Shown: positions 38,334 to 48,731 of the stretch, in pieces
Numbering within the stretch: position 1 is the first letter of the stretch
How the letters are laid out: the number at the start of each line of letters is the position of its first letter
NCBI GenBank assembly: GCA_028280665.1
Contig: JANQLJ010000032.1
Span: 1-49,981, forward strand
DNA length: 49,981 bases
DNA from: Alphaproteobacteria bacterium
Lineage (GTDB): Bacteria > Pseudomonadota > Alphaproteobacteria > JAJFIK01
Direction: 5' to 3'
The notes under the pieces: model-generated
Database searches by the model: none
Told to the model about the DNA's origin: nothing
The model's input: only the letters and a program-made list of their open reading frames with translations
Translations under genes and position numbers: made by a program

Positions 38334-41300
38334 ATGCAGCGACGGTTGAGTCTCTATCTCATCATCGGGGTCGCAACGCTGGCGCTCCTTACCTGGTTCT
38401 TTTTTACTCAGCCCTGGCAGGGTGGTGGTGGGCCCAGCATCCCATCCGGAGGCCAAGAGATCGCGGGCGAAACCGCAGGCGCCCCGCCCGCGACCTATGC
38501 CTTCATCCGGCTTGAGGTGGACACCAGCAGCAACACGCCGGAGGCTTGTCTTGTCTTCTCCGAACCCCTCGATGGAGACGGCTCTGTCACTTACGAGGAC
38601 TATCTGGCGATTACGCCTGCGGCAAAACCCTCCTTGCGCGTTGCGGGATCGCTCCTCTGTATTGGTGGGCTTTCCTTCAATCAGACCTATCAGGTGACAT
38701 TGCGCCAGGGGCTTCCGGCGGCAAGCGGCAATGTAACGCCTGCGGACGAAATCGTGCCCGTGGAATTGCGCGACCGCCCGCCTGCCGCGGCGTTCGGGGG
38801 CGGGGTTATCCTGCCGCGCGACGCGGGCGGCGCCATCCCCGTAACGACGGTCAATATCGATACGCTCTCCATCCGTGTCCTGAGGGTTGGAGACCGGCTT
38901 TTGTCGCAATTGCGCCAAGGCCTTCTCGATGAAACACAGCTTTACAGGTATGACGCGAATAACATTGAAAACGAACGGGGCGCGCTCGTCTGGCAAGGCG
39001 AGATGGAGATTGAGAGCGTCCCCAACGAATCGGTGGTGACGAGGTTCCCGATCTCGGAAGTGCTGGGGGACGCAGGGCCCGGCGCCTATCTGGTGCTGGC
39101 CGAAGATGCGGGCGAGAGCGACAGCACCGGGAACTATTGGCGCGGCACGGCAGCGCAATGGGTCATCGAGACGAATTTGGGGCTGACCACATTCTTGGGG
39201 GCCGGTGGGCTGAACGTCTTCGTCCGTTCCTTAAGCAGTGCGCGGAACTTGCGCAATGTGGAACTCACCCTGATCGCGCGGAACAATGACATTCTGGCAA
39301 CGCGCGAGACAGGGGCGAACGGCGCTGCCCGCTTCGAAGAAGGATTTACGCGCGGGCGTGGCGGGCTCGAACCCGTTGCGGTCATGGCCTATGGCCCGGA
39401 CGGCGACTTTGCTTTTCTCGATTTGCGGCGTCCGGCTTTTGATTTTTCCGACCGCGGCGTTTCAGGCCGCGCGACGCCCGGCCCCATCGACGCCTTTCTT
39501 TACACCGACCGGGGCATCTACCGCCCGGGGGAAACCGTTCAGCTCGTCACCCTGTTGCGCAACCGCAATGCGGAAGCGCTCGGCGATGTGCCGCTGACCC
39601 TGGTGGTGACGCGCCCCGATGGCGTTGAGTTCCGGCGGGAGACCGTGAACGAACAGCAAGCGGGCGCAGTGCATTTTCCCGTCACGCTTTCGCGCACGGC
39701 GCGGCATGGGCTTTGGCGCGCGGCGGCTTACGTGGATACAGACGCTGCGCCCGTGGGCCAGGTGCGTTTCGAAGTGCAGGACTTTGTGCCTGAGCGGCTT
39801 GAGGTGACCGCAAGCCCCCGCGAGGCGGTGCTCACGGCAGGTGATGACATCGCCATCGATGTGCGCGCACGGTTTCTTTATGGCGCGCCCGCAGCGAACA
39901 TGAGCGGCGAGGCGGAGCTGCGGCTTGAACATGACCGCGAGCCCTTCGAAGGGTTTGAAGACTTTCATTTCGGACGGGTTGAAGAAGCGCTCGATGCGAG
40001 CTTCCGGCCGCTCGACATGGCGCCGACGGACCGAGCTGGCGAAACGGTCGCGGCGGGTTCGCTTGTCGGCTTGCCGCCGACCACCTGGCCGCTGGCGGGC
40101 CGGGTGCGCGTGGCAGTGTTCGAGCCCGGCGGGCGGTCCTCGCAAACCCTGACCGACATCGCTATCCGCACTGGCGAGGCCTATATTGGCATCCGCTCCG
40201 CCTTTGAAGGGCGGTTCGTGCGCGAGGGCGCGCAAGCGGCGTTCGATCTCATCGCCGTTGATCGCGAGGGCGCGCGCATTCCTGCAAGGGACCTTAGCTG
40301 GGAAATCGTACGTGAAGTACGGAACTATCAATGGTACGAAGTAAATGGCCAGTGGCGTTTTGAGCCCATTATCCGCGACCGGCCCGTGCGCGCGGGGACC
40401 GTCAGTATAGGGACGGATGAGTTTGCGGGTATCACCGAAGCGCTCCCCTGGGGAACTTACCGCTTGATTGTGTCCGATGCCGCGGGAGAGGCCTCAACCT
40501 CCGTGCGGTTCTATTCCGGCTGGTGGGGCGCTTCCTCGCCTGACCGGCCCGACCAGCTTGTGGTCACCGCGAGCGCCGACCGCTTTGCCCTCGGCGGCCG
40601 GGCCGAGATCACCATCCGGCCCGAGCAAGCGGGCCCCGCGCTCATCGTCATTGCCAATGACCGGGTGATTGAGACCCGCCACGTGAATGTGCCCGCGGAA
40701 GGGCGGCGCGTGCGCTTTGACGTTACCGAAGAATGGGGCGCGGGCGCCTATGCGCTCGTGACTCACTACCGGGCGCTCGGCGACGGCAACCCGCGTGCGC
40801 CGGTGCGGTCCGTGGGGGTCGCGTATCTCGACGTGGATCACGAGGCGCGCGTTCTTGATGTCTCGATCGAGGCGCCGGGTATCACCGCACCGCAAACGCG
40901 CATCGAGGTTCCCGTCGAGGTGGCGAACCTTGGGGGCGAGGCGGCGTTCTTGACGCTCGCCGCCGTCGATCAGGGCATCCTGCAGCTCACCGGGTTCGAA
41001 CCGCCTAACCCTGAAGATCACTACTTTGGCCGGCGGCGGCTCGGCATCGACATGCGCGATGACTATGGGCGGCTGATCCAGGCTCAGGAGGGCGCGCTGG
41101 GCGCGATCCGCTCGGGCGGCGATGCGGCCCTTGGCAGCGCCGGGCTGAATGTGGTTCCCACACGGACGGTTGCGCTGTTCTCGGGCCTTGTGGAACTCGA
41201 TGCAGATGGCCGCGCCATTGTGCCGTTGGACATTCCCGATTTTGCGGGTGAGCTGCGCCTTATGGCGGTCGCGGTCTCGGAGACGCGCGTGGGTCAGGCG

Positions 41301-43175
41301 GACACGCGCCTTACGGTGCGCGACGCGCTGGTGGGCGAGCTTTCCCTGCCGCGCTTCCTTGCGCCGGGGGACCAGGCCCTTGCGACCCTTTCTCTTCATA
41401 ATGTGGATGGCGCCCCGGGCCGCTACAACGCAGCGATCAGCGTTGCGGGCGGCATCGAAACAGAACGCGAAAACCTTGAGTTCGATCTTGGCAGCGGTGA
41501 GCGGCAAGAAGTCCACGTGCCGCTCGACGCAACGGAGATCGGTGTTGCCACGGTGGCGCTAGAGCTTTCAGGCCCTGGCGGGTTCACGCGCCGGCGCACT
41601 TGGCCCATCGAAGTGCGGCCTGCGCAGCGCATGGAGACGCGCGAAGAAATTGCCGTTTTCGGCGCGGGCGAAAGCTATGCAATCCCTGCGGATGCTGGCG
41701 CGGCGCTGATCCCGGCGACCGTGAACGTCTCGCTCTCGCTTTCAACAACGCGCGGGCTCGACACGGGCGGGCTTTTGCACGCGCTCGACCGTTATCCCTT
41801 CGGGTGCCTTGAACAGACTGTGAGCCGCGCCTATCCGCTTGTTTACTTTGGCGAGCTGGCGGAAAGCGCGGGCCTTGAAGCGGACGAAGGCCTTGACGTG
41901 CGCCTTCAAAACGCCGTCGACCGGGTGCTCGACATGCAGCGCTCGAACGGCGCGTTCGGCATGTGGGGGTATGCGGGGCCTGAAAGCGAAGCGTGGCTTT
42001 CGCTGTACGCCATCGACTTTTTGACCGAAGCGGACCGGCGCGGGCATGTGGTGCCGGACGATGCGGTGCGCCGGGGCCTCTCCTGGGCCGCGAATGTGGC
42101 GGGCAGCGCCTGGCGGGACAATCAAATCCGCGCCTATGCTTTCTATGTGCTCGCGCGCGAAGGCCGCGCGGTCCCCGGCGATCTGCGCTATTTCCACGAC
42201 ACCGCGCGCATGCAAATCGAAGACATAATGGCGCTTGCCCATCTGGGCGGCGCGCTCGACGCCATTGGCGACCGCGCCCGCGCGGCGGCGAGTTTTGACC
42301 GGGCCATCCGGCTTGCGCAGGAGGCGGTCCCCAGCGAGTACGCCGCCTACCGCTATGGCTCGCTTACCCGCGATGTGGCGGGGCTGACCACCATGGTGGC
42401 GCGCGGCGGCCGGCTGGGGCTTTTGCCCGCGCTCTTTGACCGGATTGGCGAGCTCGCGCCGCGCTTGCGCTACACGACGACGCAGGAAAAGGCGTGGCTT
42501 CTTTTCGCCGCCGACGCCTTGAGCCGGTCCGGCGCGGAGCTTGACGTTGCGGTTGAAAACGCAAGCCTCGTGACGGGCGAGGACCCGATGGTCATTCTTC
42601 CGACGGCGGAGGAATTTGGTGCGGGCGTCAGCACGGCGAACCGGGGCGGCGATATCTGGCGTAGCCTTGCAGTCGCGGGCGTTCCCGCCGCGCCGCAAGA
42701 CCCGGCGGCAAGCGGTCTTACTCTGAGGCGGCGTCACTTCAATCCCGAAGGCGCGCCCATTGATCTTGCCAATGTCCGGCAAAACGACCGGGTGGTGGTG
42801 CTGCTCACGGGCCGCATGGCCGACAATTACTACCGCGAAATGGTGGCGCTCGATCTTCTGTCCGCCGGGTTTGAGATCGAGTCGGTCATTTACAGCGGCG
42901 CCTATGACTGGCTGCCGGATCTGACGGCAACGCAAATCCAAGAAGCGCGCGACGACCGTTATGTGGCGGCGTTCAATATCGGCAACCGGTACAACCCCCT
43001 TGCGACCGATAGCGAGGATCGCCCGATCCGGCCTGAGTTTGCGGTGGCCTATCTCGCGCGCGCCATTACGCCCGGCACGTTCGTGCGCCCGCCGGCTTAC
43101 GTTGAGGATATGTATCAGCCGCGCGTGGCGGCGCGCACGGCGATGATGAGACTGGTGGTCAGCGCGGGAGAGTAA
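38334..43175 (+). CDS. Bacterial alpha-2-macroglobulin family protein (YfhM-like)
   Basis: Bait/MG-domain protein of ~1613 aa; thioester motif YPFGCLEQTVSRAYPLVYF (Cys-Leu-Glu-Gln codons 41805-41816); DRGIYRPGETVQL; adjacent to pbpC. Confidence 0.95.
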   Translation: MQRRLSLYLIIGVATLALLTWFFFTQPWQGGGGPSIPSGGQEIAGETAGAPPATYAFIRLEVDTSSNTPEACLVFSEPLDGDGSVTYEDYLAITPAAKPSLRVAGSLLCIGGLSFNQTYQVTLRQGLPAASGNVTPADEIVPVELRDRPPAAAFGGGVILPRDAGGAIPVTTVNIDTLSIRVLRVGDRLLSQLRQGLLDETQLYRYDANNIENERGALVWQGEMEIESVPNESVVTRFPISEVLGDAGPGAYLVLAEDAGESDSTGNYWRGTAAQWVIETNLGLTTFLGAGGLNVFVRSLSSARNLRNVELTLIARNNDILATRETGANGAARFEEGFTRGRGGLEPVAVMAYGPDGDFAFLDLRRPAFDFSDRGVSGRATPGPIDAFLYTDRGIYRPGETVQLVTLLRNRNAEALGDVPLTLVVTRPDGVEFRRETVNEQQAGAVHFPVTLSRTARHGLWRAAAYVDTDAAPVGQVRFEVQDFVPERLEVTASPREAVLTAGDDIAIDVRARFLYGAPAANMSGEAELRLEHDREPFEGFEDFHFGRVEEALDASFRPLDMAPTDRAGETVAAGSLVGLPPTTWPLAGRVRVAVFEPGGRSSQTLTDIAIRTGEAYIGIRSAFEGRFVREGAQAAFDLIAVDREGARIPARDLSWEIVREVRNYQWYEVNGQWRFEPIIRDRPVRAGTVSIGTDEFAGITEALPWGTYRLIVSDAAGEASTSVRFYSGWWGASSPDRPDQLVVTASADRFALGGRAEITIRPEQAGPALIVIANDRVIETRHVNVPAEGRRVRFDVTEEWGAGAYALVTHYRALGDGNPRAPVRSVGVAYLDVDHEARVLDVSIEAPGITAPQTRIEVPVEVANLGGEAAFLTLAAVDQGILQLTGFEPPNPEDHYFGRRRLGIDMRDDYGRLIQAQEGALGAIRSGGDAALGSAGLNVVPTRTVALFSGLVELDADGRAIVPLDIPDFAGELRLMAVAVSETRVGQADTRLTVRDALVGELSLPRFLAPGDQALATLSLHNVDGAPGRYNAAISVAGGIETERENLEFDLGSGERQEVHVPLDATEIGVATVALELSGPGGFTRRRTWPIEVRPAQRMETREEIAVFGAGESYAIPADAGAALIPATVNVSLSLSTTRGLDTGGLLHALDRYPFGCLEQTVSRAYPLVYFGELAESAGLEADEGLDVRLQNAVDRVLDMQRSNGAFGMWGYAGPESEAWLSLYAIDFLTEADRRGHVVPDDAVRRGLSWAANVAGSAWRDNQIRAYAFYVLAREGRAVPGDLRYFHDTARMQIEDIMALAHLGGALDAIGDRARAAASFDRAIRLAQEAVPSEYAAYRYGSLTRDVAGLTTMVARGGRLGLLPALFDRIGELAPRLRYTTTQEKAWLLFAADALSRSGAELDVAVENASLVTGEDPMVILPTAEEFGAGVSTANRGGDIWRSLAVAGVPAAPQDPAASGLTLRRRHFNPEGAPIDLANVRQNDRVVVLLTGRMADNYYREMVALDLLSAGFEIESVIYSGAYDWLPDLTATQIQEARDDRYVAAFNIGNRYNPLATDSEDRPIRPEFAVAYLARAITPGTFVRPPAYVEDMYQPRVAARTAMMRLVVSAGE

Positions 43176-43180
43176 GAGAT

Positions 43181-45265
43181 ATGCTCCGTAAGCTGATCAA
43201 AAATGGGAAGCTCGTGGCCGCGGGTCTGGCCGCGGCTGCCGTGCTTTTGATCGGTCTCGATCTTCTTTTTCCGCCCAGCCTTGCCCGCTATGAGGAACGC
43301 TCCGATCTCGTGCTCGATGCGGAGGGCGGCATCTTGCGCGCCTTTACCACATCCGACGGGATGTGGCGGCTGCCGGTCAGGGCGGAGGGGGTCGATCCGA
43401 ACTACCTTGCCGCACTGATCGCCTATGAAGACCAGCGGTTCTACGCCCACCCGGGCGTCGATCCCCTGGCAATTGTGCGGGCGGGCCTTCAATGGGCACG
43501 CCATGGCCGCATCGTTTCGGGCGCTTCGACCATCACCATGCAGACCGTACGCTTGCTTGAGCCGCGCCCGCGCACCCTTGGTGCAAAACTGATCGAGGCC
43601 GTGCGCGCGGTTCAGCTCGAACGGCGGCGCTCGAAGGCCGAGATTCTTTCCATTTATCTCACCCTCGCGCCTTTTGGGGGCAACCTTGAAGGCGTGCGCG
43701 CCGCCTCGCTTGCGTATTTTGGCAAGGAACCCGCGGAGCTGACGGTGGCGCAAGCGGCCCTGCTGGTGGCGCTGCCTCAATCACCCGAACGGCTCCGGCC
43801 CGATCGCCACCCGGAAGAAGCGGCCCGCGCGCGCGAACGGGTGCTGCGGCTGCTGGCGGATCGCGGTGCGATAACGCACGTCCATGCGCAAGAAGCGGGC
43901 GAAGACCCGGTGCCCATGGCGCGGGCGGCACTTCCGTTTCGTGCGCCCCGGCTTGCGCGCGCCTTGCGGAGCGGCGGCGGCGGGACGCCCGTGCGCACAT
44001 ATATTGAGCCCCGGCTTCAGGCCCAGGTCGAACGTATTGCCGAGGATACCGCGGCGGGTTTCGATGACGGGGTGAGCGTTGCGGTGATCGTGGTCGAGAA
44101 TGCAACTCGCCGCGTGATCGCTTATGCGGGCGGCACTGATTTCTGGGGGCCGGAAGGGCAGGTGGACCTTGCCCGCGCGGTGCGCTCCCCCGGCTCCACG
44201 CTCAAGCCTTTCATTTACGGGCTGGCGTTTGACGATCTCGCGCTTCATCCCGAAACGCTGATTGCCGATCAGGCAAGTGTTTTCGGAACCTATGCGCCGC
44301 AGAATTTCGACCGCGATTTTCTGGGCGATGTCACCGTGCGCACGGCGCTTCAGCAGTCCCTCAACGTGCCCGCGGTCATGGTGCTCGATGGGGTTGGGCC
44401 CATGCGCCTTGCCGCGCGGCTGCGCCAGGCGGGGGTGCGGCTTGAGTTCGGCAGTCTCGGCGGGGCGCCGTCTCTTCCGCTTGCGTTGGGGGGCGTGGGG
44501 ATCAGTCTTCAGGGCCTGACCATGCTTTATGCGGGATTAGCGGATGGCGGAACCGTCCGCCCACTGATTTTCTCAGAGGGAGAACCGACGCAAGCGGGGC
44601 AACGCCTTATGGGTGCGGCGGCGGCGTGGTACGTCTCTGATATTCTTGAAGGCGCGCCGCTTCCCCCGGGACGCGGACAAGGGCGCGGCCATGTGCAGGC
44701 GGGCGCGATTGCCTTCAAGACCGGCACGTCTTACGGATACCGCGATGCCTGGGCCGTGGGCTATAGCGCCGCTTATACGGTTGGCATTTGGGTTGGCCGC
44801 GCTGACGGCTCGCCCCGGGCCGGGCTCTATGGCCGCAGTACGGCGGCGCCGGTGCTCTTTCAGATTTTCGATCAACTGCCGCAAGCCGCCGCGCCGCGCA
44901 CGGCTCCTGAAGGCGTTCTTGAGGTTGCCGCACGGGAAGACCTGCCCCCCGCCATGCGGCGCTACCGCCCGCCGGGCCTTTGGGCCGGTGCTTCGGGTGC
45001 GGAGGAACGCCCGCCCCCGCGCATTGCTTTTCCGCCGGAAGGCGCGACGCTCGATCTTTCGGGGGTTGCCGCGCCCGGATTGCCTCTCCGCGCGCTCGGC
45101 GGAACGCCGCCCTTGCGCTGGATGGTGAATGGCGAGGTGCTGGCCGCAACGGAAACGTTTGAGCCCACGGTATGGCAGGCAGCCGCGCCCGGCTTTGCGG
45201 ACATCACCGTGATCGATGCCGAAGGCCGCAGCGATCAAAGCCAGGTCCGGGTCGCCTTGCACTGA
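43181..45265 (+). CDS. pbpC: Penicillin-binding protein 1C
   Basis: AYEDQRFYAHPGVDPLAIVRAGLQ, SGASTITMQTVRLLEPRPRT, SPGSTLKPFIYGLAFDD, KTGTSYGYRDAWAVGYSAAYTVGIWVGR; C-terminal PBP1C domain. Confidence 0.95.
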   Translation: MLRKLIKNGKLVAAGLAAAAVLLIGLDLLFPPSLARYEERSDLVLDAEGGILRAFTTSDGMWRLPVRAEGVDPNYLAALIAYEDQRFYAHPGVDPLAIVRAGLQWARHGRIVSGASTITMQTVRLLEPRPRTLGAKLIEAVRAVQLERRRSKAEILSIYLTLAPFGGNLEGVRAASLAYFGKEPAELTVAQAALLVALPQSPERLRPDRHPEEAARARERVLRLLADRGAITHVHAQEAGEDPVPMARAALPFRAPRLARALRSGGGGTPVRTYIEPRLQAQVERIAEDTAAGFDDGVSVAVIVVENATRRVIAYAGGTDFWGPEGQVDLARAVRSPGSTLKPFIYGLAFDDLALHPETLIADQASVFGTYAPQNFDRDFLGDVTVRTALQQSLNVPAVMVLDGVGPMRLAARLRQAGVRLEFGSLGGAPSLPLALGGVGISLQGLTMLYAGLADGGTVRPLIFSEGEPTQAGQRLMGAAAAWYVSDILEGAPLPPGRGQGRGHVQAGAIAFKTGTSYGYRDAWAVGYSAAYTVGIWVGRADGSPRAGLYGRSTAAPVLFQIFDQLPQAAAPRTAPEGVLEVAAREDLPPAMRRYRPPGLWAGASGAEERPPPRIAFPPEGATLDLSGVAAPGLPLRALGGTPPLRWMVNGEVLAATETFEPTVWQAAAPGFADITVIDAEGRSDQSQVRVALH

Positions 45266-45273
45266 AAAGAAAA

Positions 45274-45295
45274 CCCCGCCGATACGCAGGCGGGG
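45274..45295 (-). terminator. Hairpin after pbpC; T-tract better on the minus strand (weak call)
   Basis: CCCCGCC-gatacgca-GGCGGGG flanked by aaaagaaaa on the plus strand. Confidence 0.4.
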
Positions 45296-45571
45296 TGCTT
45301 GAGTGATCTGATGACGCCGTCAGGCGCCCGCGATCGGTTACACTGACCCCCTTATGCCAGAAGATTTTTCCCGTTCGATTAAGCAGATCGCTCAATACTC
45401 CGGCCGCGGATTAATCGGGCGCTAAGGGATGTTTCAAAAGCGTTGCGATAGGGCGCTTATCTGTGCCAGCGCGGGACAGGGCGGCGGCACGGCCCCATCG
45501 GCCGGCCGAAAACTCAATGGATTCAAGGCCCCTTGCAGCGTCTGGGCGTTTGCTGTTCAATGCCGCCCGTT

Positions 45572-45759
45572 GTGACGGTCTTCCGAAAGGAAGCGAAAAG
45601 GGAACGCAGAACACGCCCCCCAGGGGCCAAGCTGCGGCTGTACCCGCAACTGTGAACCGGCGAGTTCACCCGCATAACGCCACTGAGGCCTTGGGCCTTG
45701 GGAAGGCGCGGGGAAATTAAACGAACGCTTGAGCCGGAAGCCAGGAGACCTGCCGTCGC
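45572..45759 (+). ncRNA. Cobalamin (AdoCbl) riboswitch upstream of btuB
   Basis: Conserved segments acccgcaactgtgaaccgg, gccactg...gggaaggcgcgg and B12 box gccggaagccaggagacc; P1-like pairing of gtgacgg (45572-45578) with ccgtcgc (45753-45759). Confidence 0.93.
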
Positions 45760-45958
45760 TGTCGTCCACCCGCGGCCGGGATATGCCGGGGGAGCGGTCC
45801 ATCCGTAGCGGCGACACCTTTGTGTGAGCTGGCTGTGGTGGGGACCCTCGGGGGATGGATCTCTATTTTTATTTTCAAAAACCGGCGGCGCGCTGTTTCT
45901 TTGCGCGCGTGGTGTTCCGCCTGCCTGCTCGTCTGCAACTACGAGAAAGGACAGGAAC

Positions 45959-47866
45959 ATGAGGAAAGTTGTATCAATTGCATTGGCGGCGCCCCTGGCG
46001 GCAGCGTGTTTTTACGCGGAACCCGCATGGGCGAACTCTAGTGAGAGCAATGCTGAGGAAGAGGCCGAGACCTTTGTTATCTCCGCAAACCGCCGGGCGG
46101 TGCCCTTGCGCGAGGTAGGTTCAAGCGTCTCTATAGTGACGGCGGAAGAACTCGAAGCCCAAGGCATCTTTTACGTCGAAGAGGCGCTGCGCCGCCTTCC
46201 CGGCGTGCAGGCTTCGTCAAGCGGCGCCCGCGGCGGGCAAGTGGCGGTGCGTCTGCGCGGGGAGGAAAGCTACCGCACTCTGGTGCTCATTGACGGGATT
46301 CGTGTCTCCGACGCCGCCTTGCCGCAGGCCGCAGTGAACTTCGGCAATCTGACCGTGACCGCCATTGACCGCATCGAAGTCTTGCGCGGTCCCCAGGCGC
46401 TTCATTATGGCGCCGATGCCATCGGCGGGGTGATCAATATCGTGACGCGCCGGGGGCGTGAACGGGCGGCGAGCCTGTCCGCCGAGGCGGGCAGCTTCGA
46501 GACCTATGCGGTTAGGGGCTACGTGGGCGGGTCGGTGAATGCCTTTGACTTCGCCCTAAGCGGCGACTGGTCGCGCACGGACGGTATCTCCGCCAAGGTG
46601 GAAGACCCTTCCGTCGCCGACGATGACGGCTACCGCAATCTCACATTGCATGGTGTCGCGGGGTTTCAAGTGAGCGACGGCACACGGCTTGAGGTGGTGG
46701 CGCGGTTTATGGACGCTTACGCGCAATTCGACGGCTTTTTGTTCGATCCCGACCGGGACCTTCTCACCGAAGAGTTTGCCGCGCGTGTCTCCCTCGCCAC
46801 TGACGAGATTAGCGGCCCGGTGCGTCACGAGATCGCCTATAACTTCTTTCAGTCGCAACGCCGCGATCTCGACGGTGGTCTACCTACGGAGGATTTCTTC
46901 GGCACGCCCATTTCCCGGTTTGATGGAGAGCGCCATGAGATCGAATACATCGCAACGCTTTCCCATGCGAACGGCCACGGGTTTACCGCGGGCGCCACAT
47001 ACCGGACCGAAGACGTTGAAACCGATAGTCTGAGTGATACGACATCGGCGCTGGCGGCCTTTGCGGAATGGCAAGCGGAATGGAACGGACGGTTTTTCAC
47101 GACCTTGGGCGCACGCTTCGATGCGCCGGAGGATTATGGAAACCATTTCTCACTGCGCGCGACCACGGCCTATCTTCTGCGCGTGACGCCGGGGGGCGAA
47201 ACCAAGCTCCGCGCCAGTGCCGGGACCGGCTTTCGCGCGCCCAGCGCGTTTGAGCGCGCGCGGAACGCCAGCGCCGGGCTACCGGGTCTTGAGGAGGAAA
47301 CGGGCATTGGTTTCGATGTGGGCATCGATCATGGATTTTGGGAGGACCGTGCGCGCATGTCGCTCACTTACTTTGATCAGCGCATCGAAGATGAAATCCG
47401 CTTCGACAATGTGGGTTTTACGGGATACTTCCAATCTTCCGGTACATCCCATGCGCGTGGGGTGGAGGCAAGCTTTGAGGCGGAGCTGACGCCCCAGATC
47501 ACGCTCAGCGGCGGCTATACCTACACCGATGCCACGGTCAATTCGCCCGATGCGGAAGACGGTCTCCCCCGCGTGCGGCGGCCCAGGCATCTCGGCTCGG
47601 CCGATCTTGACTATGTGGGAGAGGGCGAGCGGTTGCGGCTCAACGTCAATTTGCGCGGCGCGGCCGACGCCGAAGACGGGTTTCGCGAGTTTCGCACGGA
47701 CCTTGATGATTACTTCGTGCTGGGCGCGGCTGCATCTTATGAGGTAGCCAATGGCGTTGAGCTGACCTTGCGCGGCACCAATCTTACGGACCGTCAGTAC
47801 CAAGAGGTTTCAGGGTTCTCAACGCCGGGCCGTGCGGGGTTTGCCGGCATCAGGCTGAGGTATTGA
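45959..47866 (+). CDS. btuB: TonB-dependent vitamin B12 receptor
   Basis: Plug domain ETFVISANRRAVPLREVGSSVSIVTAEELEAQG..VEEALRRLPGVQ..; VLRGPQALHYGADAIGGVINIVTRRG; C-terminal ...GFAGIRLRY; downstream of B12 riboswitch. Confidence 0.93.
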   Translation: MRKVVSIALAAPLAAACFYAEPAWANSSESNAEEEAETFVISANRRAVPLREVGSSVSIVTAEELEAQGIFYVEEALRRLPGVQASSSGARGGQVAVRLRGEESYRTLVLIDGIRVSDAALPQAAVNFGNLTVTAIDRIEVLRGPQALHYGADAIGGVINIVTRRGRERAASLSAEAGSFETYAVRGYVGGSVNAFDFALSGDWSRTDGISAKVEDPSVADDDGYRNLTLHGVAGFQVSDGTRLEVVARFMDAYAQFDGFLFDPDRDLLTEEFAARVSLATDEISGPVRHEIAYNFFQSQRRDLDGGLPTEDFFGTPISRFDGERHEIEYIATLSHANGHGFTAGATYRTEDVETDSLSDTTSALAAFAEWQAEWNGRFFTTLGARFDAPEDYGNHFSLRATTAYLLRVTPGGETKLRASAGTGFRAPSAFERARNASAGLPGLEEETGIGFDVGIDHGFWEDRARMSLTYFDQRIEDEIRFDNVGFTGYFQSSGTSHARGVEASFEAELTPQITLSGGYTYTDATVNSPDAEDGLPRVRRPRHLGSADLDYVGEGERLRLNVNLRGAADAEDGFREFRTDLDDYFVLGAAASYEVANGVELTLRGTNLTDRQYQEVSGFSTPGRAGFAGIRLRY

Positions 47867-47867
47867 G

Positions 47868-48731
47868 GTGAAAGGCGCGGGCGCAATCGGGGCCGGTATG
47901 GCAGCGTGGCTTTCGGTCACTGCCGCAATGGCGGATCCTTTGCCCCGCGCCGCCTCGGTTTCAGTGTGTACGGATCAATACCTCTTGAGCCTTGCAGGCC
48001 CATCGCAAGTCGCTGCGGTCTCCTGGCAAGCGGCGGCGGCGCGCTCGCCCGTCCGTCACCTGGCGGGCGGGTATCCGCAAATCCGCGGGGTGGCGGAGGA
48101 GATCATCGGTGCGGGTGCGGGCCTTGTGATCTTCGATCCTTACGGCCATCCGGAAACCGCGCGGCGGCTGGAAGGGCTCGGAAGCCAAGTTGTACGGCTG
48201 GAAGATGCGGTGACTGTGGCCGATGTGCAAGGCGAGGTGTACCGCATCGCAGATGTTCTCGGCCAGCCCGTGCGCGGGGCAGCACTCGCGGGCGAGCTGG
48301 AACGGCGGCGGCGCGCACTTGAAAGTTTGCAAGGCGGTATGGCGCCCATGGCGCCTATGGCGCTTTATGTTTCGCCCGGCGGCGGCGGTGCGGGCGCTGA
48401 GACTTATGTGGATGAGGTGTTGCGCCTTGCGGGTTTTCGCAATCTGCAAGCGGAGTTGGGATATACCGGCTGGCAGCGCGTGCCCTTGGAGGATCTTGTG
48501 CGCCGCCCGCCGGATGTGTTCGTCATGAGCTTTTTTGAAACAAGCGATCCTTCATTGCTTGATGGTTTCGCGCGGCATCCCTTGTTTCGCCGTATGCTGA
48601 ACGAGACGCCCCGTATCGCCGTGCCCGCCGCCGCGTGGGTCTGCGCCGGCCCTTACATGCTCGACGCAGCCGAGCTTCTGGCCGCCGAGCGGCGACGGCT
48701 CTTCGTCGAGAGTGCGGGGGGCGGGCCATGA
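47868..48731 (+). CDS. btuF: Cobalamin ABC transporter substrate-binding protein (GTG start)
   Basis: VSVCTDQYLLSLAGPSQVAAVSW; periplasmic binding fold, operonic with btuB/btuC. Confidence 0.87.
   Translation: MKGAGAIGAGMAAWLSVTAAMADPLPRAASVSVCTDQYLLSLAGPSQVAAVSWQAAAARSPVRHLAGGYPQIRGVAEEIIGAGAGLVIFDPYGHPETARRLEGLGSQVVRLEDAVTVADVQGEVYRIADVLGQPVRGAALAGELERRRRALESLQGGMAPMAPMALYVSPGGGGAGAETYVDEVLRLAGFRNLQAELGYTGWQRVPLEDLVRRPPDVFVMSFFETSDPSLLDGFARHPLFRRMLNETPRIAVPAAAWVCAGPYMLDAAELLAAERRRLFVESAGGGP

Noticed and set aside
41742-42941. 399-aa minus-strand ORF opposite the alpha-2-macroglobulin gene (and similar at 40494-41516, 39462-40331)
   Set aside because: Shadow ORFs; the plus strand encodes a continuous, recognisable A2M protein across all of them.
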